A stretch of DNA of 64,000 nucleotides, taken from NCBI RefSeq assembly GCF_014041915.1, contig NZ_CP059472.1, positions 1,736,001 to 1,800,000 of the forward strand, written 5' to 3'. Shown here in pieces: positions 43,112 to 54,831 of the stretch. How positions within the stretch are numbered: the first letter of the stretch is position 1; each line of letters begins with the position of its first letter. The translations under genes and the position numbers were made by a program. A model generated the notes under the pieces. That model saw nothing but the letters and a program-made list of their open reading frames with translations. It was not told the DNA's origin and did no database searches. Source of the stretch: Marnyiella aurantia (lineage in GTDB: Bacteria; Bacteroidota; Bacteroidia; Flavobacteriales; Weeksellaceae).

Positions 43112-45112
43112 ATGAATAATAAAGGATTTAACTGGTTTTTTCCCATAGCCATTTTGGCATTCCTTCTGTTCTTTGGTCGGGGGCTTTTTATGCCTTCTTC
43201 CAGTTCCGAGATTACGGAAGAGCAGTTTTTTGATATGATGAAGGAGGGGAAAGTCCAGAATATCAAAGCATACAGAGACAATTTCACGGCAGATGTATTC
43301 CTGACGCCTGAGGCCCGTACCGCTCTGGCTAAAAATGCGGAAGGAAGTAAGAGTCCCTTTGCAGCGCTGGAAACAACTCCGGGTGCAGATTATAATCTGA
43401 AGTTCGGTGAACTTAGACTTCTCATGGAGAAGTTTGATAAAGTAAAAGCCGAGAATCCGCAACTTAAGACCACTATTAATGTGGATACTGCCGGCAGTTT
43501 AATGGAAAGTTTTCTTATACAGATCGCAGTGGGTCTGATTATTCTGTCAATCATCTACTTCATTTTCTTCAGGAAAATGGCTGGTGGCGGCGGTCCTGGC
43601 GGCCAGATTTTCTCAATAGGAAAATCACGTGCGAAACTTTTTGACGAAAAAGACAAAGTTCAGACCACATTTAAGGATGTAGCAGGACTGGAAGGTGCCA
43701 AAGAGGAAGTGCAGGAAGTAGTAGACTTTCTTAAAAACTCCGAAAAATACACGAAACTTGGTGGTAAGATCCCGAAAGGCGTACTGCTTGTAGGTCCTCC
43801 CGGAACGGGTAAAACCCTTTTGGCAAAAGCCGTAGCTGGTGAAGCTAAAGTGCCGTTTTTTTCCCTGTCAGGTTCCGATTTTGTGGAAATGTTTGTAGGT
43901 GTGGGTGCTTCCCGCGTCAGGGATTTGTTTGCACAGGCAAAAGCAAAATCGCCCGCCATTATATTTATTGATGAGATTGATGCCATTGGCCGCGCAAGAG
44001 GTAAGGGTAATTTCACAGGCGGGAATGATGAACGTGAGAACACGCTGAACCAACTCCTTACGGAGATGGATGGTTTCGGTACAGATACTAACGTAATTGT
44101 AATGGCCGCGACCAACAGAGCGGATATCCTGGATAAAGCGCTCATGAGAGCCGGACGTTTCGACCGCTCCATCTACGTGGATTTACCTGAATTACATGAG
44201 CGACGCTCAATTTTTGATGTACATCTTTCCAAAATTAAGCTGGATGATAACATTGACAGGGAGTTTCTGGCTAAGCAGACCCCTGGTTTCAGCGGTGCTG
44301 ATATTGCTAATGTTTGTAATGAAGCCGCACTTATTGCTGCACGGAACAACCATGAATCAGTAACGAAGCAGGATTTCCTGGATGCGGTAGATCGTATCAT
44401 TGGTGGACTGGAGAAGAAGAATAAAGCCATTAAACCATCCGAAAAGCGCCGTGTTGCCTACCATGAGGCTGGTCATGCTGCCATATCCTGGCTGGTGGAA
44501 CATGCCGCACCTTTGCTAAAGGTGACCATCGTTCCCCGTGGACGTTCCCTGGGAGCTGCGTGGTATCTGCCGGAAGAGAGATCACTTACAACCACCGAGC
44601 AGATGTATGATGAACTATGTGCAACACTGGGTGGCCGGGCTGCTGAGCAAACAGTATTCGGTAATATTTCTACAGGTGCACTTTCGGATCTTGAACGCGT
44701 AACCAAGCAGGCTCAAGCTATGGTAACCATATACGGCCTTAATGATAAAGTAGGTAACATCTCTTATTACGACAGTTCAGGACAGAGCGAGTACAGTTTC
44801 GGAAAACCTTATTCTGAGGAAACCGCAAAAATGATAGACCAGGAGATCTCAAAAATTATCGAAAATCAGTACACACGTGCATTGGATATTCTGTCGGAAA
44901 ACCGTGATAAACTGGATAGCCTTGCTAAAAAACTTCTGGAGAAGGAAGTTATTTTCCGCGAGGACCTGGAAGAAATCTTCGGGAAGAGAGCATGGGATCC
45001 GGAGCTTACAGAACATCCTGTAAGTACAGTTGCAGGATCCGCAGCTGAGACAGCCCCCACAGCAGTTCCAGACGAGAATACTGCGGCGCCGGAAAGCCCG
45101 ACGCAACTGTAA
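43112..45112 (+). CDS. ftsH: ATP-dependent zinc metalloprotease FtsH
   Basis: A 666-residue AAA+ membrane protease. It has membrane helix 1 (about 7-25), a periplasmic domain, helix 2 (about 135-153), Walker A GPPGTGKT at 228-235, Walker [12 protein letters not shown], the second region of homology [22 protein letters not shown], and the zinc site HEAGH at 451-455. The C-terminal tail (about 635-666) is Ala/Pro/Glu/Thr-rich and disordered. It degrades misfolded membrane proteins and regulators. A long hairpin follows the stop. Confidence 0.97.
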   Translation: MNNKGFNWFFPIAILAFLLFFGRGLFMPSSSSEITEEQFFDMMKEGKVQNIKAYRDNFTADVFLTPEARTALAKNAEGSKSPFAALETTPGADYNLKFGELRLLMEKFDKVKAENPQLKTTINVDTAGSLMESFLIQIAVGLIILSIIYFIFFRKMAGGGGPGGQIFSIGKSRAKLFDEKDKVQTTFKDVAGLEGAKEEVQEVVDFLKNSEKYTKLGGKIPKGVLLVGPPGTGKTLLAKAVAGEAKVPFFSLSGSDFVEMFVGVGASRVRDLFAQAKAKSPAIIFIDEIDAIGRARGKGNFTGGNDERENTLNQLLTEMDGFGTDTNVIVMAATNRADILDKALMRAGRFDRSIYVDLPELHERRSIFDVHLSKIKLDDNIDREFLAKQTPGFSGADIANVCNEAALIAARNNHESVTKQDFLDAVDRIIGGLEKKNKAIKPSEKRRVAYHEAGHAAISWLVEHAAPLLKVTIVPRGRSLGAAWYLPEERSLTTTEQMYDELCATLGGRAAEQTVFGNISTGALSDLERVTKQAQAMVTIYGLNDKVGNISYYDSSGQSEYSFGKPYSEETAKMIDQEISKIIENQYTRALDILSENRDKLDSLAKKLLEKEVIFREDLEEIFGKRAWDPELTEHPVSTVAGSAAETAPTAVPDENTAAPESPTQL

Positions 45113-45124
45113 AGAGTAAAATTT

Positions 45125-45166
45125 CCCGGCATTGATGTTCAAGCAGATCAATTCCGGGTATTTTTT
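45125..45166 (+). terminator. Rho-independent terminator of rsfS-ftsH
   Basis: A long stem CCCGG-C-ATTGAT with ATCAAT-T-CCGGG (45125-45136 and 45147-45158) and TTTTTT at 45161-45166. Confidence 0.78.
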
Positions 45167-45208
45167 GTCATTATATCAGGGTTTCCGGTGATTAACTGAA
45201 ATATTTTA

Positions 45209-45216
45209 TACTTTTG
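45209..45216 (+). promoter_or_regulatory. Flavobacterial -7 box for the LUD-cdsA-psd operon
   Basis: TACTTTTG, 24 bp upstream of the TTG start at 45241. Confidence 0.5.
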
Positions 45217-45240
45217 TATTGATATACTAATTGAACGAAG

Positions 45241-45822
45241 TTGAGCTTATTTAAAAAATTTGTCGGCAAGATAATGAACCAGTCTGAGGAAACGGAAAAT
45301 CAGAGCCTGGAAAAACTTGGAGATTCGCTTAAAAATGCGGACCTCGACTACAAGTTTGCGCAGCTTTTTACCCATTCCGGTGGATTTTTTAATTACTGTG
45401 CAGATGAAGCTGAAGCACTTCAAATCCTGAATCAGATTGTAAAAATTGAACAGCTTAAATCAGTTTTCTGCTGTGACCGGGACCTAAAGAATTTTCTTGA
45501 CGTTATAAAAGTTCCGTTCACCGATAATCTTGAACTTGCAAATGACGCAGCCTTTATCACATGCGAATATCTGATTGCTTATGATGGCAGGATAATGCTT
45601 TCGCACAATAATATTAAGCACTTCCACTCATCACGTTTACCTGAGAAGATAATTGTGATGGCAAATGTTTCCCAGATTGTATCCAACCTTAACGAAGCTA
45701 TGAGCAAGATCAAGCGCAATGGTAACGTGAAGAACCTCACTTCAATCAGTGGAAACCAAAACAAACTGGACGCCCCTACACGTAACAGCACGAAACTTTT
45801 CCTTCTTCTTATTGAAGACTAG
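45241..45822 (+). CDS. LUD domain-containing protein (LutC/YkgG family)
   Basis: A 193-residue cytosolic protein of the LUD (lactate utilisation) fold. TTG is used as the start codon; the first in-frame ATG is 33 bp later (MNQSEETENQ), and the TTG start restores the MSLFKKFVGKI N-terminus that I recall for relatives. Marks are AAFITCEYLIAYDGRIMLSHNN and LPEKIIVMANVSQIVSNLNEAM. LutC-like proteins are linked to iron-sulfur lactate oxidases, but here the context is phospholipid synthesis, so its role is unclear. 17 bp before cdsA. Confidence 0.85.
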   Translation: MSLFKKFVGKIMNQSEETENQSLEKLGDSLKNADLDYKFAQLFTHSGGFFNYCADEAEALQILNQIVKIEQLKSVFCCDRDLKNFLDVIKVPFTDNLELANDAAFITCEYLIAYDGRIMLSHNNIKHFHSSRLPEKIIVMANVSQIVSNLNEAMSKIKRNGNVKNLTSISGNQNKLDAPTRNSTKLFLLLIED

Positions 45823-45839
45823 TAACTAACAGTATTGCC

Positions 45840-46712
45840 TTGGACAAAAATTTAATTCAGCGTACCATCTCTGGTTTGGTATATATCCTGATCATTATGG
45901 CCTGTGTGCACCCGGCAGGTGCAGAAACTGTTAACAGAATCTTCCCGGACGCGGCTAAACAGCACTACCTCTATTACGGTCTTATAGCCTTGTTGTTCTT
46001 AGGTTCGGTGTGGGAATGTATGAAGATCATGAAATTTGGCACCGGATACGAGCGCTGGATTGTACTGCCGCTTGCTTTTTTTGTTTTCTACCTTTTCAGT
46101 AAAAGATATTTCAATTTTGGATTCTACTACGATTTCAGGCTGTCTGAAATACTTGCGCTGTCGCTGATCCTGATTGCAGTAGTCACATTGTTTAAATACA
46201 GTTCAGAACTTTACTACGACAGTGGCAAACTCATATTTACGGTAATATACACAGCCCTGCCGTTGGGTTTCGCACTTGGTCTGCCAAAATATTCCGCGTA
46301 TCAGAATACCTTCAGTCTGGAGGTGTTTTTCCTGTTTATCCTGATCTGGAGCAGTGATACTTTTGCCTATCTTACAGGAAAGTTTTTCGGAAAACATAAG
46401 ATGGCGCCTAAGATATCACCCAAGAAAACCTGGGAAGGTTTTGCCGGTGGCGTGGTGCTTACAGTTATACTGGCATTTTTTGTAGATAAATATTTTCCGG
46501 AGCTTCGCGGTAACTGGATGATCGTTGGTGCATTGATTGCCATCTTTGCGCCACTTGGCGATTTGGTAGAGAGCCAGTTGAAGCGCAGTTTCGCTGTAAA
46601 GGATTCCGGCAATCTGATTCCGGGACACGGTGGTATTTTAGACCGGTTGGATAGCTTTATTATCTGTGCGCCTGTAGTATATTTGTATTTTATATTAGAA
46701 AAACTTATTTAA
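45840..46712 (+). CDS. cdsA: Phosphatidate cytidylyltransferase (CDP-diglyceride synthase)
   Basis: A 290-residue multi-spanning membrane enzyme making CDP-diacylglycerol from phosphatidate and CTP. It begins with TTG (LDKNLIQRTISGLVYI, read as Met); no ATG occurs before the first helix. The signature region is KISPKKTWEGFAGG and the C-terminal KDSGNLIPGHGGILDRLDS with its metal-binding Asp. It is directly upstream of psd, which acts two steps later in phosphatidylethanolamine synthesis. Confidence 0.95.
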   Translation: MDKNLIQRTISGLVYILIIMACVHPAGAETVNRIFPDAAKQHYLYYGLIALLFLGSVWECMKIMKFGTGYERWIVLPLAFFVFYLFSKRYFNFGFYYDFRLSEILALSLILIAVVTLFKYSSELYYDSGKLIFTVIYTALPLGFALGLPKYSAYQNTFSLEVFFLFILIWSSDTFAYLTGKFFGKHKMAPKISPKKTWEGFAGGVVLTVILAFFVDKYFPELRGNWMIVGALIAIFAPLGDLVESQLKRSFAVKDSGNLIPGHGGILDRLDSFIICAPVVYLYFILEKLI

Positions 46713-46716
46713 TATC

Positions 46717-47370
46717 ATGAAACTTCACCGGGAATCCAAAGGGACCATTGTTGTTGCTACCCTTATTTTTGCAGTACTGAGCTTTTTAGCTGTATATTTT
46801 CTGGAGCTCTGGGCCCTGGTCGTGATTATTCCGCTCCTTATAATCTACGCACTTGTCTTTTGGTTTTTCCGTGTACCGAACCGCGATATTGAAGATCATA
46901 CAGAAAATGTGATTGCGCCAGTAGATGGCAAGGTTGTTATGATTAAAGAAGTGGATGAGGACGAATTTATTAAAGGAAAAGCTATTCAGGTTTCCATTTT
47001 TATGTCGCCTCTTAATGTGCATATTTGCCGCTATCCCGTGTCCGGTAAAGTGGTTTACAAAAAATATCATCCCGGGAAATATCTGGTTGCCTGGCATGAA
47101 AAATCCTCCACAGAAAATGAAAGAACTACGGTGGCGGTGGAAAGTCTAACGAACCATCAGGTAGTCTTCAGACAGATTGCCGGATATGTAGCACGCAGAA
47201 TTGTCTTCAGTTGTAATGAAGGTGACAGTGCAAAGGCCGGTCACGAATTTGGTTTCATAAAATTTGGTTCGAGAATGGATGTATTTCTGCCCCTGGACAC
47301 CGAAATCATCTGCAAAATTGGTGATAAAACCAAAGGAGGAGTTGATATTATTGCAAGAATGAAAACTTAA
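46717..47370 (+). CDS. psd: Phosphatidylserine decarboxylase, short (archaetidylserine-type) proenzyme
   Basis: A 217-residue proenzyme with two N-terminal membrane helices, APVDGKVV, the MSPLNVHICRYPVSGKV block and a C-terminal FGSRMD. Self-cleavage before the Ser of the GS pair forms the pyruvoyl group. It converts phosphatidylserine to phosphatidylethanolamine. Gap to cdsA is 4 bp, and a terminator follows. Confidence 0.94.
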   Translation: MKLHRESKGTIVVATLIFAVLSFLAVYFLELWALVVIIPLLIIYALVFWFFRVPNRDIEDHTENVIAPVDGKVVMIKEVDEDEFIKGKAIQVSIFMSPLNVHICRYPVSGKVVYKKYHPGKYLVAWHEKSSTENERTTVAVESLTNHQVVFRQIAGYVARRIVFSCNEGDSAKAGHEFGFIKFGSRMDVFLPLDTEIICKIGDKTKGGVDIIARMKT

Positions 47371-47395
47371 CCAGCACCCTAAACTTATTAGAGAG

Positions 47396-47418
47396 TCCGG
47401 CATTGCCGGATTTTTTTT
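47396..47418 (+). terminator. Rho-independent terminator of the LUD-cdsA-psd operon
   Basis: Tight hairpin TCCGGC (47396-47401) with GCCGGA (47405-47410) and eight T residues. Confidence 0.88.
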
Positions 47419-47443
47419 GTATATTTTGACAAACAAAATAAGA

Positions 47444-48016
47444 ATGTTAAAAATACTTACCTATAATTTACTGATTTCTCTGTTTATTATAATGCTGCTG
47501 GGGTGCAAAGAAGAATCAGACCTAAAACATTTGGAGCTGCAAAAACGTGATTCCTTACTTACGGTTAAGGAAAAGGAGTTCGCACTGAAAGCTGCAGACT
47601 ATAAGTCCTTACTGGAACTCCGGGACAGTCTTACTGCGATGAAGGACAGTGTTGCTGTAAATCCCTTGCCGGTAGATATCACAGGCAACTGGACCGGAAA
47701 GATCGTTTGCACTCACTCCAACTGTACGGATTATGTAGTAGGAGACGTACGTACAGACGAATGGAACCTTTCTGTGGATGATGGTAAAATTGCAGCAAAA
47801 AATATTAACAAGACCGGTGTTATACGAATGTACACCGGCGAGTATGATGGTACACGAATCCTGCTTGCATCACAAAATACGCCTGACGCCCCTGTAAACC
47901 GGTCCTTTAAAATTGAGTTCGGTACAGTTTCTGCGGAGCGGCTGGCAGGGACCCGGGAAATACAGGTAGACCAATCCTGTACCTCGCAATTCTCCATCGA
48001 ACTTGTAAGAAAATAA
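47444..48016 (+). CDS. Lipoprotein of unknown function upstream of a cation antiporter
   Basis: A 190-residue lipoprotein when started at the ATG at 47444; a TTG at 47417 lies in the terminator T-run and is unlikely. The lipobox is LLGC. A charged helical stretch of about 45 residues (HLELQKRDSLLTVKEKEFALKAADYK region) looks coiled-coil. It is followed by a beta-rich domain starting at ITGNWTGKIVCTHSNCTDY, with a Cys pair. The stop is 2 bp before the antiporter start, so the two are coupled. No known domain recognised. Confidence 0.72.
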   Translation: MLKILTYNLLISLFIIMLLGCKEESDLKHLELQKRDSLLTVKEKEFALKAADYKSLLELRDSLTAMKDSVAVNPLPVDITGNWTGKIVCTHSNCTDYVVGDVRTDEWNLSVDDGKIAAKNINKTGVIRMYTGEYDGTRILLASQNTPDAPVNRSFKIEFGTVSAERLAGTREIQVDQSCTSQFSIELVRK

Positions 48017-48018
48017 TT

Positions 48019-50157
48019 ATGAACAGTATGATAAGTATTGCGGGCCATTTTGTGTTACCGCTGGAGGATCCTATTCTTAAGTTTCTGGTTATCCTCATCA
48101 TTATTCTATCTGCTCCAATCTTACTGAACAGGATTAAGGTTCCGCACCTTATAGGCCTCATCATCGCAGGTGCAGTTATTGGACCTCATGGTTTCAATGT
48201 TTTGCCACGTGATGCAAGTGTTGTGGTTATGGGAACTACAGGTTTGCTATTCATCATGTTTATGGCCGGACTGGAGATAGACCTTACAGAGTTCAGGAAA
48301 AACAAATGGAAGAGTTTAACATTCGGAATGTACACTTTTTCCGTACCTCTTGTGCTGGGTATTTTTGCAGGATATTACATCCTGGGGTATGCCATGCTTA
48401 TCGCTGTACTTTTCGCCAGTATATTTTCTTCCCACACCCTCATATCATATCCGCTAATAAGTAAACTTGGGATAGCAAAAAACCGCGCAGTGAATGTAAC
48501 TGTGGGCGGAACAATGATAACCGATGTGCTGGCGTTATTGGTCCTGGCGGTATGCGTAGGTATGGCGCAGGGTACAGTTACGCCCGCATTCTGGATCAGG
48601 TTAACGCTTTCTGTGCTTGTTTTTGCCGGTGTAGTGCTGTTTGGCTTTCCGGTAATCGCTCGCTGGTTTTTTAAAAAAGTCCACGATAAAGTTTCCCATT
48701 TCATTTTCGTGATGGTGATGATCTACCTGGCCTCACTCTTTGCGGAGCTGGCGGGGGTAGAGGCAATTATTGGTGCCTTTTTGGCTGGATTGGCGCTTAA
48801 CAGACTTATCCCTCATACTTCGGCACTCATGAACCGGATTGATTTTGTGGGAAATGCCATCTTTATTCCCTTTTTTCTGATCAGTGTGGGCATGCTTATA
48901 GACTTTAAGGCTTTTTTCAAGGATTTCGAAACAATAAAAGTAGCGCTTATTATGACCGTCATTTCACTGGGAGGAAAGTATCTGGCAGCATTGGCTACGC
49001 AAAAAACATTTAGGTTTACGGATGATGAAGGTAAGTTGGTTTTCGGACTGTCCTCGGCTTCGGCAGCCGCAACACTGGCCACGGTAATGGTTGGATACAA
49101 TATTATTATCGGCGAAACTGAAAGCGGGGAGCCCATCAGACTTCTAAATGAAAGTGTACTGAACGGAAGTATCCTCCTGATACTTGTTTCATGTACGGTG
49201 TCCTCTTTTGTATCACAAAAAAGTGGTAAAAACATTGCTGATGCAGAAAGTGAGAACAGTATGAGTGACGAAGCAGAGGATGAGGAAAAAATCCTGCTGG
49301 CGCTGAGCTATCAAGCTACTGTGGCACCTATGACCAATTTGGCACTGCTTCTGAAGTCCAGGAAGAATACTGAGAATGTGTTTGCCCTTAACATCATCAA
49401 TGAAAAGGAGAATGAATCTTCTGATAAAATTGCTGAAAAACTGCTGGCTACTGCCGCAGAAACAGCTGCAGCTGCAGACCTTAAACTGAATATGCTGAAG
49501 AGGCATGACTCCGATGTTGTAAATGGCATCAACAATGAAATCCGGGAACACAGAATTACTGATCTTATTATTGCTGTGGACTGCGAAAGGGGTTTCTCTT
49601 CATCTTTCATTTATAACCTCTATAACGGATACTTAACCAACGAAAATACTAATCTGCTCGTCTATCATTCCGTGCAGCCGGTAGCCACCATCCAGGCCTA
49701 TCATGTCCTGATCCCCAGGAATGCGCACAGGGAGGCAGGATTTTTCAAATGTCTGCAGAAGGTGTGGAATATCTCCCGCCATTCATCAACAAGACTTATA
49801 TTTTATGCTGATGACAATATGACACAGATGCTGGAAACCATCCAGAAAAAAGCAACAATAGATGCGGAATTCCTCATCTTCAATAACTGGAAGGATCTTC
49901 CAAAAATTGCAGGCAAGATGAAAAATGACGAAGCTCTTATCCTGATGTTGGCCAAGCGGGGTATGGAATCATTTCATCCTGCCATGCAGTCGGTATCTCA
50001 TCATCTAAACAGCGATTTCCGAGACCGAAATTACATTCTAATTTACCCTTACGCCAACCGGAACAGCGAAGAAGGAACCGGATTATACTCCCGGAGTGTA
50101 AACAATCCTGATGATTTTGCTGAAATAGGCAATTTACTGGGAAATCTGTTTAAATAG
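48019..50157 (+). CDS. CPA2-family cation:proton antiporter (Kef/NhaS-like) with C-terminal USP-like region
   Basis: A 712-residue protein. Residues about 15-395 form a 12-helix Na+/H+ exchanger domain with RIKVPHLIGLIIAGAVIGPHGF, FMAGLEIDL and FASIFSSHTLISYP. Residues about 415-712 are cytosolic and contain two segments resembling universal stress protein domains (LALSYQATVAPMTNLALLLKS and the later RLIFYADDNMTQM and ILMLAKRG stretches). The ion is not identifiable from sequence. Preceded by a coupled lipoprotein gene. Confidence 0.9.
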   Translation: MNSMISIAGHFVLPLEDPILKFLVILIIILSAPILLNRIKVPHLIGLIIAGAVIGPHGFNVLPRDASVVVMGTTGLLFIMFMAGLEIDLTEFRKNKWKSLTFGMYTFSVPLVLGIFAGYYILGYAMLIAVLFASIFSSHTLISYPLISKLGIAKNRAVNVTVGGTMITDVLALLVLAVCVGMAQGTVTPAFWIRLTLSVLVFAGVVLFGFPVIARWFFKKVHDKVSHFIFVMVMIYLASLFAELAGVEAIIGAFLAGLALNRLIPHTSALMNRIDFVGNAIFIPFFLISVGMLIDFKAFFKDFETIKVALIMTVISLGGKYLAALATQKTFRFTDDEGKLVFGLSSASAAATLATVMVGYNIIIGETESGEPIRLLNESVLNGSILLILVSCTVSSFVSQKSGKNIADAESENSMSDEAEDEEKILLALSYQATVAPMTNLALLLKSRKNTENVFALNIINEKENESSDKIAEKLLATAAETAAAADLKLNMLKRHDSDVVNGINNEIREHRITDLIIAVDCERGFSSSFIYNLYNGYLTNENTNLLVYHSVQPVATIQAYHVLIPRNAHREAGFFKCLQKVWNISRHSSTRLIFYADDNMTQMLETIQKKATIDAEFLIFNNWKDLPKIAGKMKNDEALILMLAKRGMESFHPAMQSVSHHLNSDFRDRNYILIYPYANRNSEEGTGLYSRSVNNPDDFAEIGNLLGNLFK

Positions 50158-50167
50158 AATTTCAGAC

Positions 50168-51999
50168 TTATTCGAAGTTTTGCAGGTCTACCAGTTTGCG
50201 GTATACACCATCGTTTTCGTAAAGGTCAGTGTGGGTGCCCTGTTCCACAATCTTACCGCGTTCCATAACTACAATGGTATCTGCTTTCTGTATGGTTGAA
50301 AGACGGTGGGCGATAACCAGTGAAGTCCGGTTCTGCATCATTTTCTCCAGCGCATCCTGCACAAATCTTTCGGATTCAGTATCGAGTGCAGAAGTAGCTT
50401 CGTCCAGGATCATCACAGGTGGGTTTTTCAGGACTGCACGTGCAATGGAAAGCCTTTGTTTTTGGCCGCCCGAAAGCTTACCGCCGGCTTCACCGATTCC
50501 TGTTTCGTAACCCATTGGCAGTTCGGCAATGAAATCGTGTGCATTGGCAATTCGTGCGGCACTTTCAACACGCTCTTTTCCTGCAGACAGATTACCTAAA
50601 GCGATATTGTTGGCAATGCTGTCATTAAAAAGAATATTGTCCTGGGTCACCAAACCAAATAGCTGGCGGTAGCTGGAAAGTTTCAGATTCTTAATGTTGA
50701 TGCCGTCTATAAGTATTTCACCGGACTGTACATCGTAAAAACGGGTAATAAGGTTGGCAATGGTACTTTTGCCGCTTCCACTCTGACCTACTAGGGCGAC
50801 GCTTTGTCCTTTAGGGATCACGAGTGAGAAATTCTCCAGGATTTTACGGTCTTCATAGCCAAAACTGATGTTTCTGAACTCAATTTTATCTTTAAACTCA
50901 TTGATTTCCACTGCGTTTGAAATTTCCTTCAGCTGGTAGTCCGCATCCAGGATTTCAAAAACCCTTTTAGCCGAAACTTCACCCTTCTGGAAATTGGAAA
51001 TGGAGTTGGAAAGCCTTTTCAGTGGGTCCAAAATAGTGTAGAATAGGGAAATGTAGACAATGAACTCAGCACCCGAAAGGCCGTTGCCCTGAAGGGCCAG
51101 TTTTCCGCCGAAATAAACAATCATACCAATGGTGGTGGCTCCTAAAAGTTCACTGACAGGTGAGGCCAGCGCTTTCTTTTTAAATAATCTGAGCGAAAGA
51201 TGACGGATGGTGTTCAGCGTATTGTCAAAACGGTTACGGATCTGGTCCGAGGCATTAAAGATTTTGATCACCTTCAGGCCTACCAGGGTTTCATCTACAT
51301 AAGAATAAAGTTTACCTAACTCGTTCTGCGCCTCACCGGTATCTTTTTTCAGACTTTTACCAATAATTGAAATCAGGGTGCCCATCACCGGGAATACGAT
51401 CAGGGTGAATACGGTAAGCTCAAAATTGGAATAGAGTAAGTATCCCATGGTGAGGATAATTACAATAGGGGAACGTATGATATCAATCAAACTGTTCAGG
51501 ATATTGCCTTCAATTTCGCCTACATCAGAAGTGATTCGGGCAAAACATCCCCTTTACGGGTATCCGAGAAAAAGGCTACGGGCAGTTCCAGAATTTTGCT
51601 GTGCAGCTGACTCCTGAAGTCGCGGGAAACACCGGTGCGGGAATAGGTAAGGTAAAATTCAGAAAAATAACTGAATACATTACGGAACAGAAACATGCTT
51701 ATGAACATAATACATGTTAAGAGCAAAACATACTCAGGTCCGCGGTCGGCCTCCAGCTGCTGTATAAAATAATTGAAGCTGTCCTTCCCATAGGTGGCCA
51801 GGGTAGTTACATCTCCGCTATATATCGGCTCTGCATAAATTACGTCTGTTTTTTTGTCAAAAAGGATATTAAGGACCGGGATGAAACCCAGCATGGCAAA
51901 AATATTGAAAACCGCGTATAGTATGTTGAAGAAAATACCGAGTGCAATGCTGCCTTTGTATGGTAAGATGTATTCTATTGCCCGTTTGTAGTAGTTCAT
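50168..51999 (-). pseudogene. MsbA-like ABC exporter, broken by a single-base frameshift
   Basis: Two adjacent reading frames (51999-51520 and 51490-50168) together make one half-transporter: a six-helix exporter domain followed by an ABC ATPase with GQSGSGKST (Walker A), LSGGQKQR (signature) and VMILDEATSALD (Walker B). The 5' frame runs to FFSDTRKGDV and then goes out of frame; frame +1 continues RITSDVGEIEGNILNSLIDI as in intact relatives. One base is missing near 51536-51545, in or beside the TTTT/CCC runs. With it restored the protein would be about 610 residues, normal for the family. The start at 51999 follows a promoter box at 52017. It may be a consensus error rather than decay. Confidence 0.88.
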
Positions 52000-52016
52000 T
52001 AAAGCTGTTTGAACGG

Positions 52017-52024
52017 CAAAATTA
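52017..52024 (-). promoter_or_regulatory. Flavobacterial -7 box for the ABC exporter gene
   Basis: Reads TAATTTTG on the minus strand, 17 bp upstream of the ATG at 51999, and rules out the ATG at 52029. Confidence 0.5.
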
Positions 52025-52071
52025 CACAAATCCTGCTAATAAGCCATCTGCCGCACGGGACCACTGGCATC

Positions 52072-52100
52072 AAAAAAACAGCTCCCAAAGGGAAGCTGTT
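52072..52100 (-). terminator. Rho-independent terminator of the DUF4293 gene
   Basis: Stem AACAGCT (52077-52083) with AGCTGTT (52094-52100) plus inner CCC/GGG pairs; the A-run at 52072-52078 is the T-tail on the minus strand. Confidence 0.83.
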
Positions 52101-52127
52101 CCTACACTCAAAAAAATCGCTGTAAGG

Positions 52128-52517
52128 TTACCGGATACGGTCCGCAGATTTTACGAGCCTTGTGTCCCTGCGGATGTAGCTGTTTGCTAAAAACAGACAT
52201 AACAGCGCCACCAGAGGAAAAACCAGCTCAATACCTTTCTCAGGAAATGACATTCCTCCAGATAACGTTAGCAACCAGTATAACAGTAAACCCGTCAACA
52301 AAGCGTTTATCAACATACTGATATTGTTCAGCAGGATTTGTCGGGGTCTGTTCTTATAACTGAAAATAGAGATTACTCCCAATACAACACAAAGCAGCGA
52401 AAGTGCGGCGATGATATAGGTGCTTCCAAAAAGTTCCACATCCATAGCCGTAAAATGAAGGGCAGCAGCCGAAAGGACGGCCAGAAACATGAAGATGGTT
52501 TGTATTCTCTGTAACAT
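52128..52517 (-). CDS. DUF4293 domain-containing membrane protein
   Basis: A 129-residue protein with four membrane helices, starting MLQRIQTIFMFLAV and ending in the conserved NSYIRRDTRLVKSADRIR tail, both typical of DUF4293. The in-frame ATG at 52556 is rejected because the promoter box lies at 52561-52568. Divergent from rho, an arrangement I recall from other Bacteroidota. Function unknown. Confidence 0.9.
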   Translation of the reverse strand: MLQRIQTIFMFLAVLSAAALHFTAMDVELFGSTYIIAALSLLCVVLGVISIFSYKNRPRQILLNNISMLINALLTGLLLYWLLTLSGGMSFPEKGIELVFPLVALLCLFLANSYIRRDTRLVKSADRIR

Positions 52518-52560
52518 TTCAGTTCGTAAGCGCCAAAAATAGTACAAATTTTGCATATTT

Positions 52561-52568
52561 CAAAAATA
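52561..52568 (-). promoter_or_regulatory. Flavobacterial -7 box for DUF4293
   Basis: Reads TATTTTTG on the minus strand, 43 bp upstream of the start at 52517; only 4 bp separate it from the opposing rho box. Confidence 0.5.
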
Positions 52569-52572
52569 AGTG

Positions 52573-52580
52573 TAGATTTG
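52573..52580 (+). promoter_or_regulatory. Flavobacterial -7 box for rho
   Basis: TAGATTTG, 84 bp upstream of the ATG at 52665; the leader of about 80 nt is longer than for most genes here. Confidence 0.5.
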
Positions 52581-52664
52581 CATTACGAATTCTAAAGAAT
52601 AGCCGCCCGGCTGAACTTTTACAAACTCTACTTACATCATTTTTTACGTAACACACCCTTATAT

Positions 52665-54647
<1,983 letters not shown>

Positions 54648-54669
54648 GAGCTCCTCTTATTCAAAATAT

Positions 54670-54704
54670 AACTGCCCTGAAGAAATTCGGGGCAGTTTTG
54701 TTTT
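54670..54704 (+). terminator. Rho-independent terminator after rho
   Basis: Stem AACTGCCC (54670-54677) with GGGCAGTT (54690-54697), then TTGTTTT. Confidence 0.85.
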
Positions 54705-54713
54705 ATGGTGAGA

Positions 54714-54777
54714 ATTACTACCTTTATATTTAATGGTAAGAACATATAAATCCTTTACAATTGCTTGCAGCGCCTGA
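54714..54777 (+). pseudogene. Truncated leader of a DUF6705-type gene (first repeat copy)
   Basis: Promoter-proximal region plus 14 codons (MVRTYKSFTIACSA, start 54733) ending in TGA at 54775. It repeats, at an offset of exactly 99 bp, the leader and first codons of the next gene (MVRSYKSFPIACS, start 54832). The remainder of this copy is missing, so it is a relic. Confidence 0.75.
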
Positions 54778-54831
54778 TGTCTAATCATGTTCATTTATTT
54801 TGTAGGTCGGAAATTGTTATCTTTATAAATA

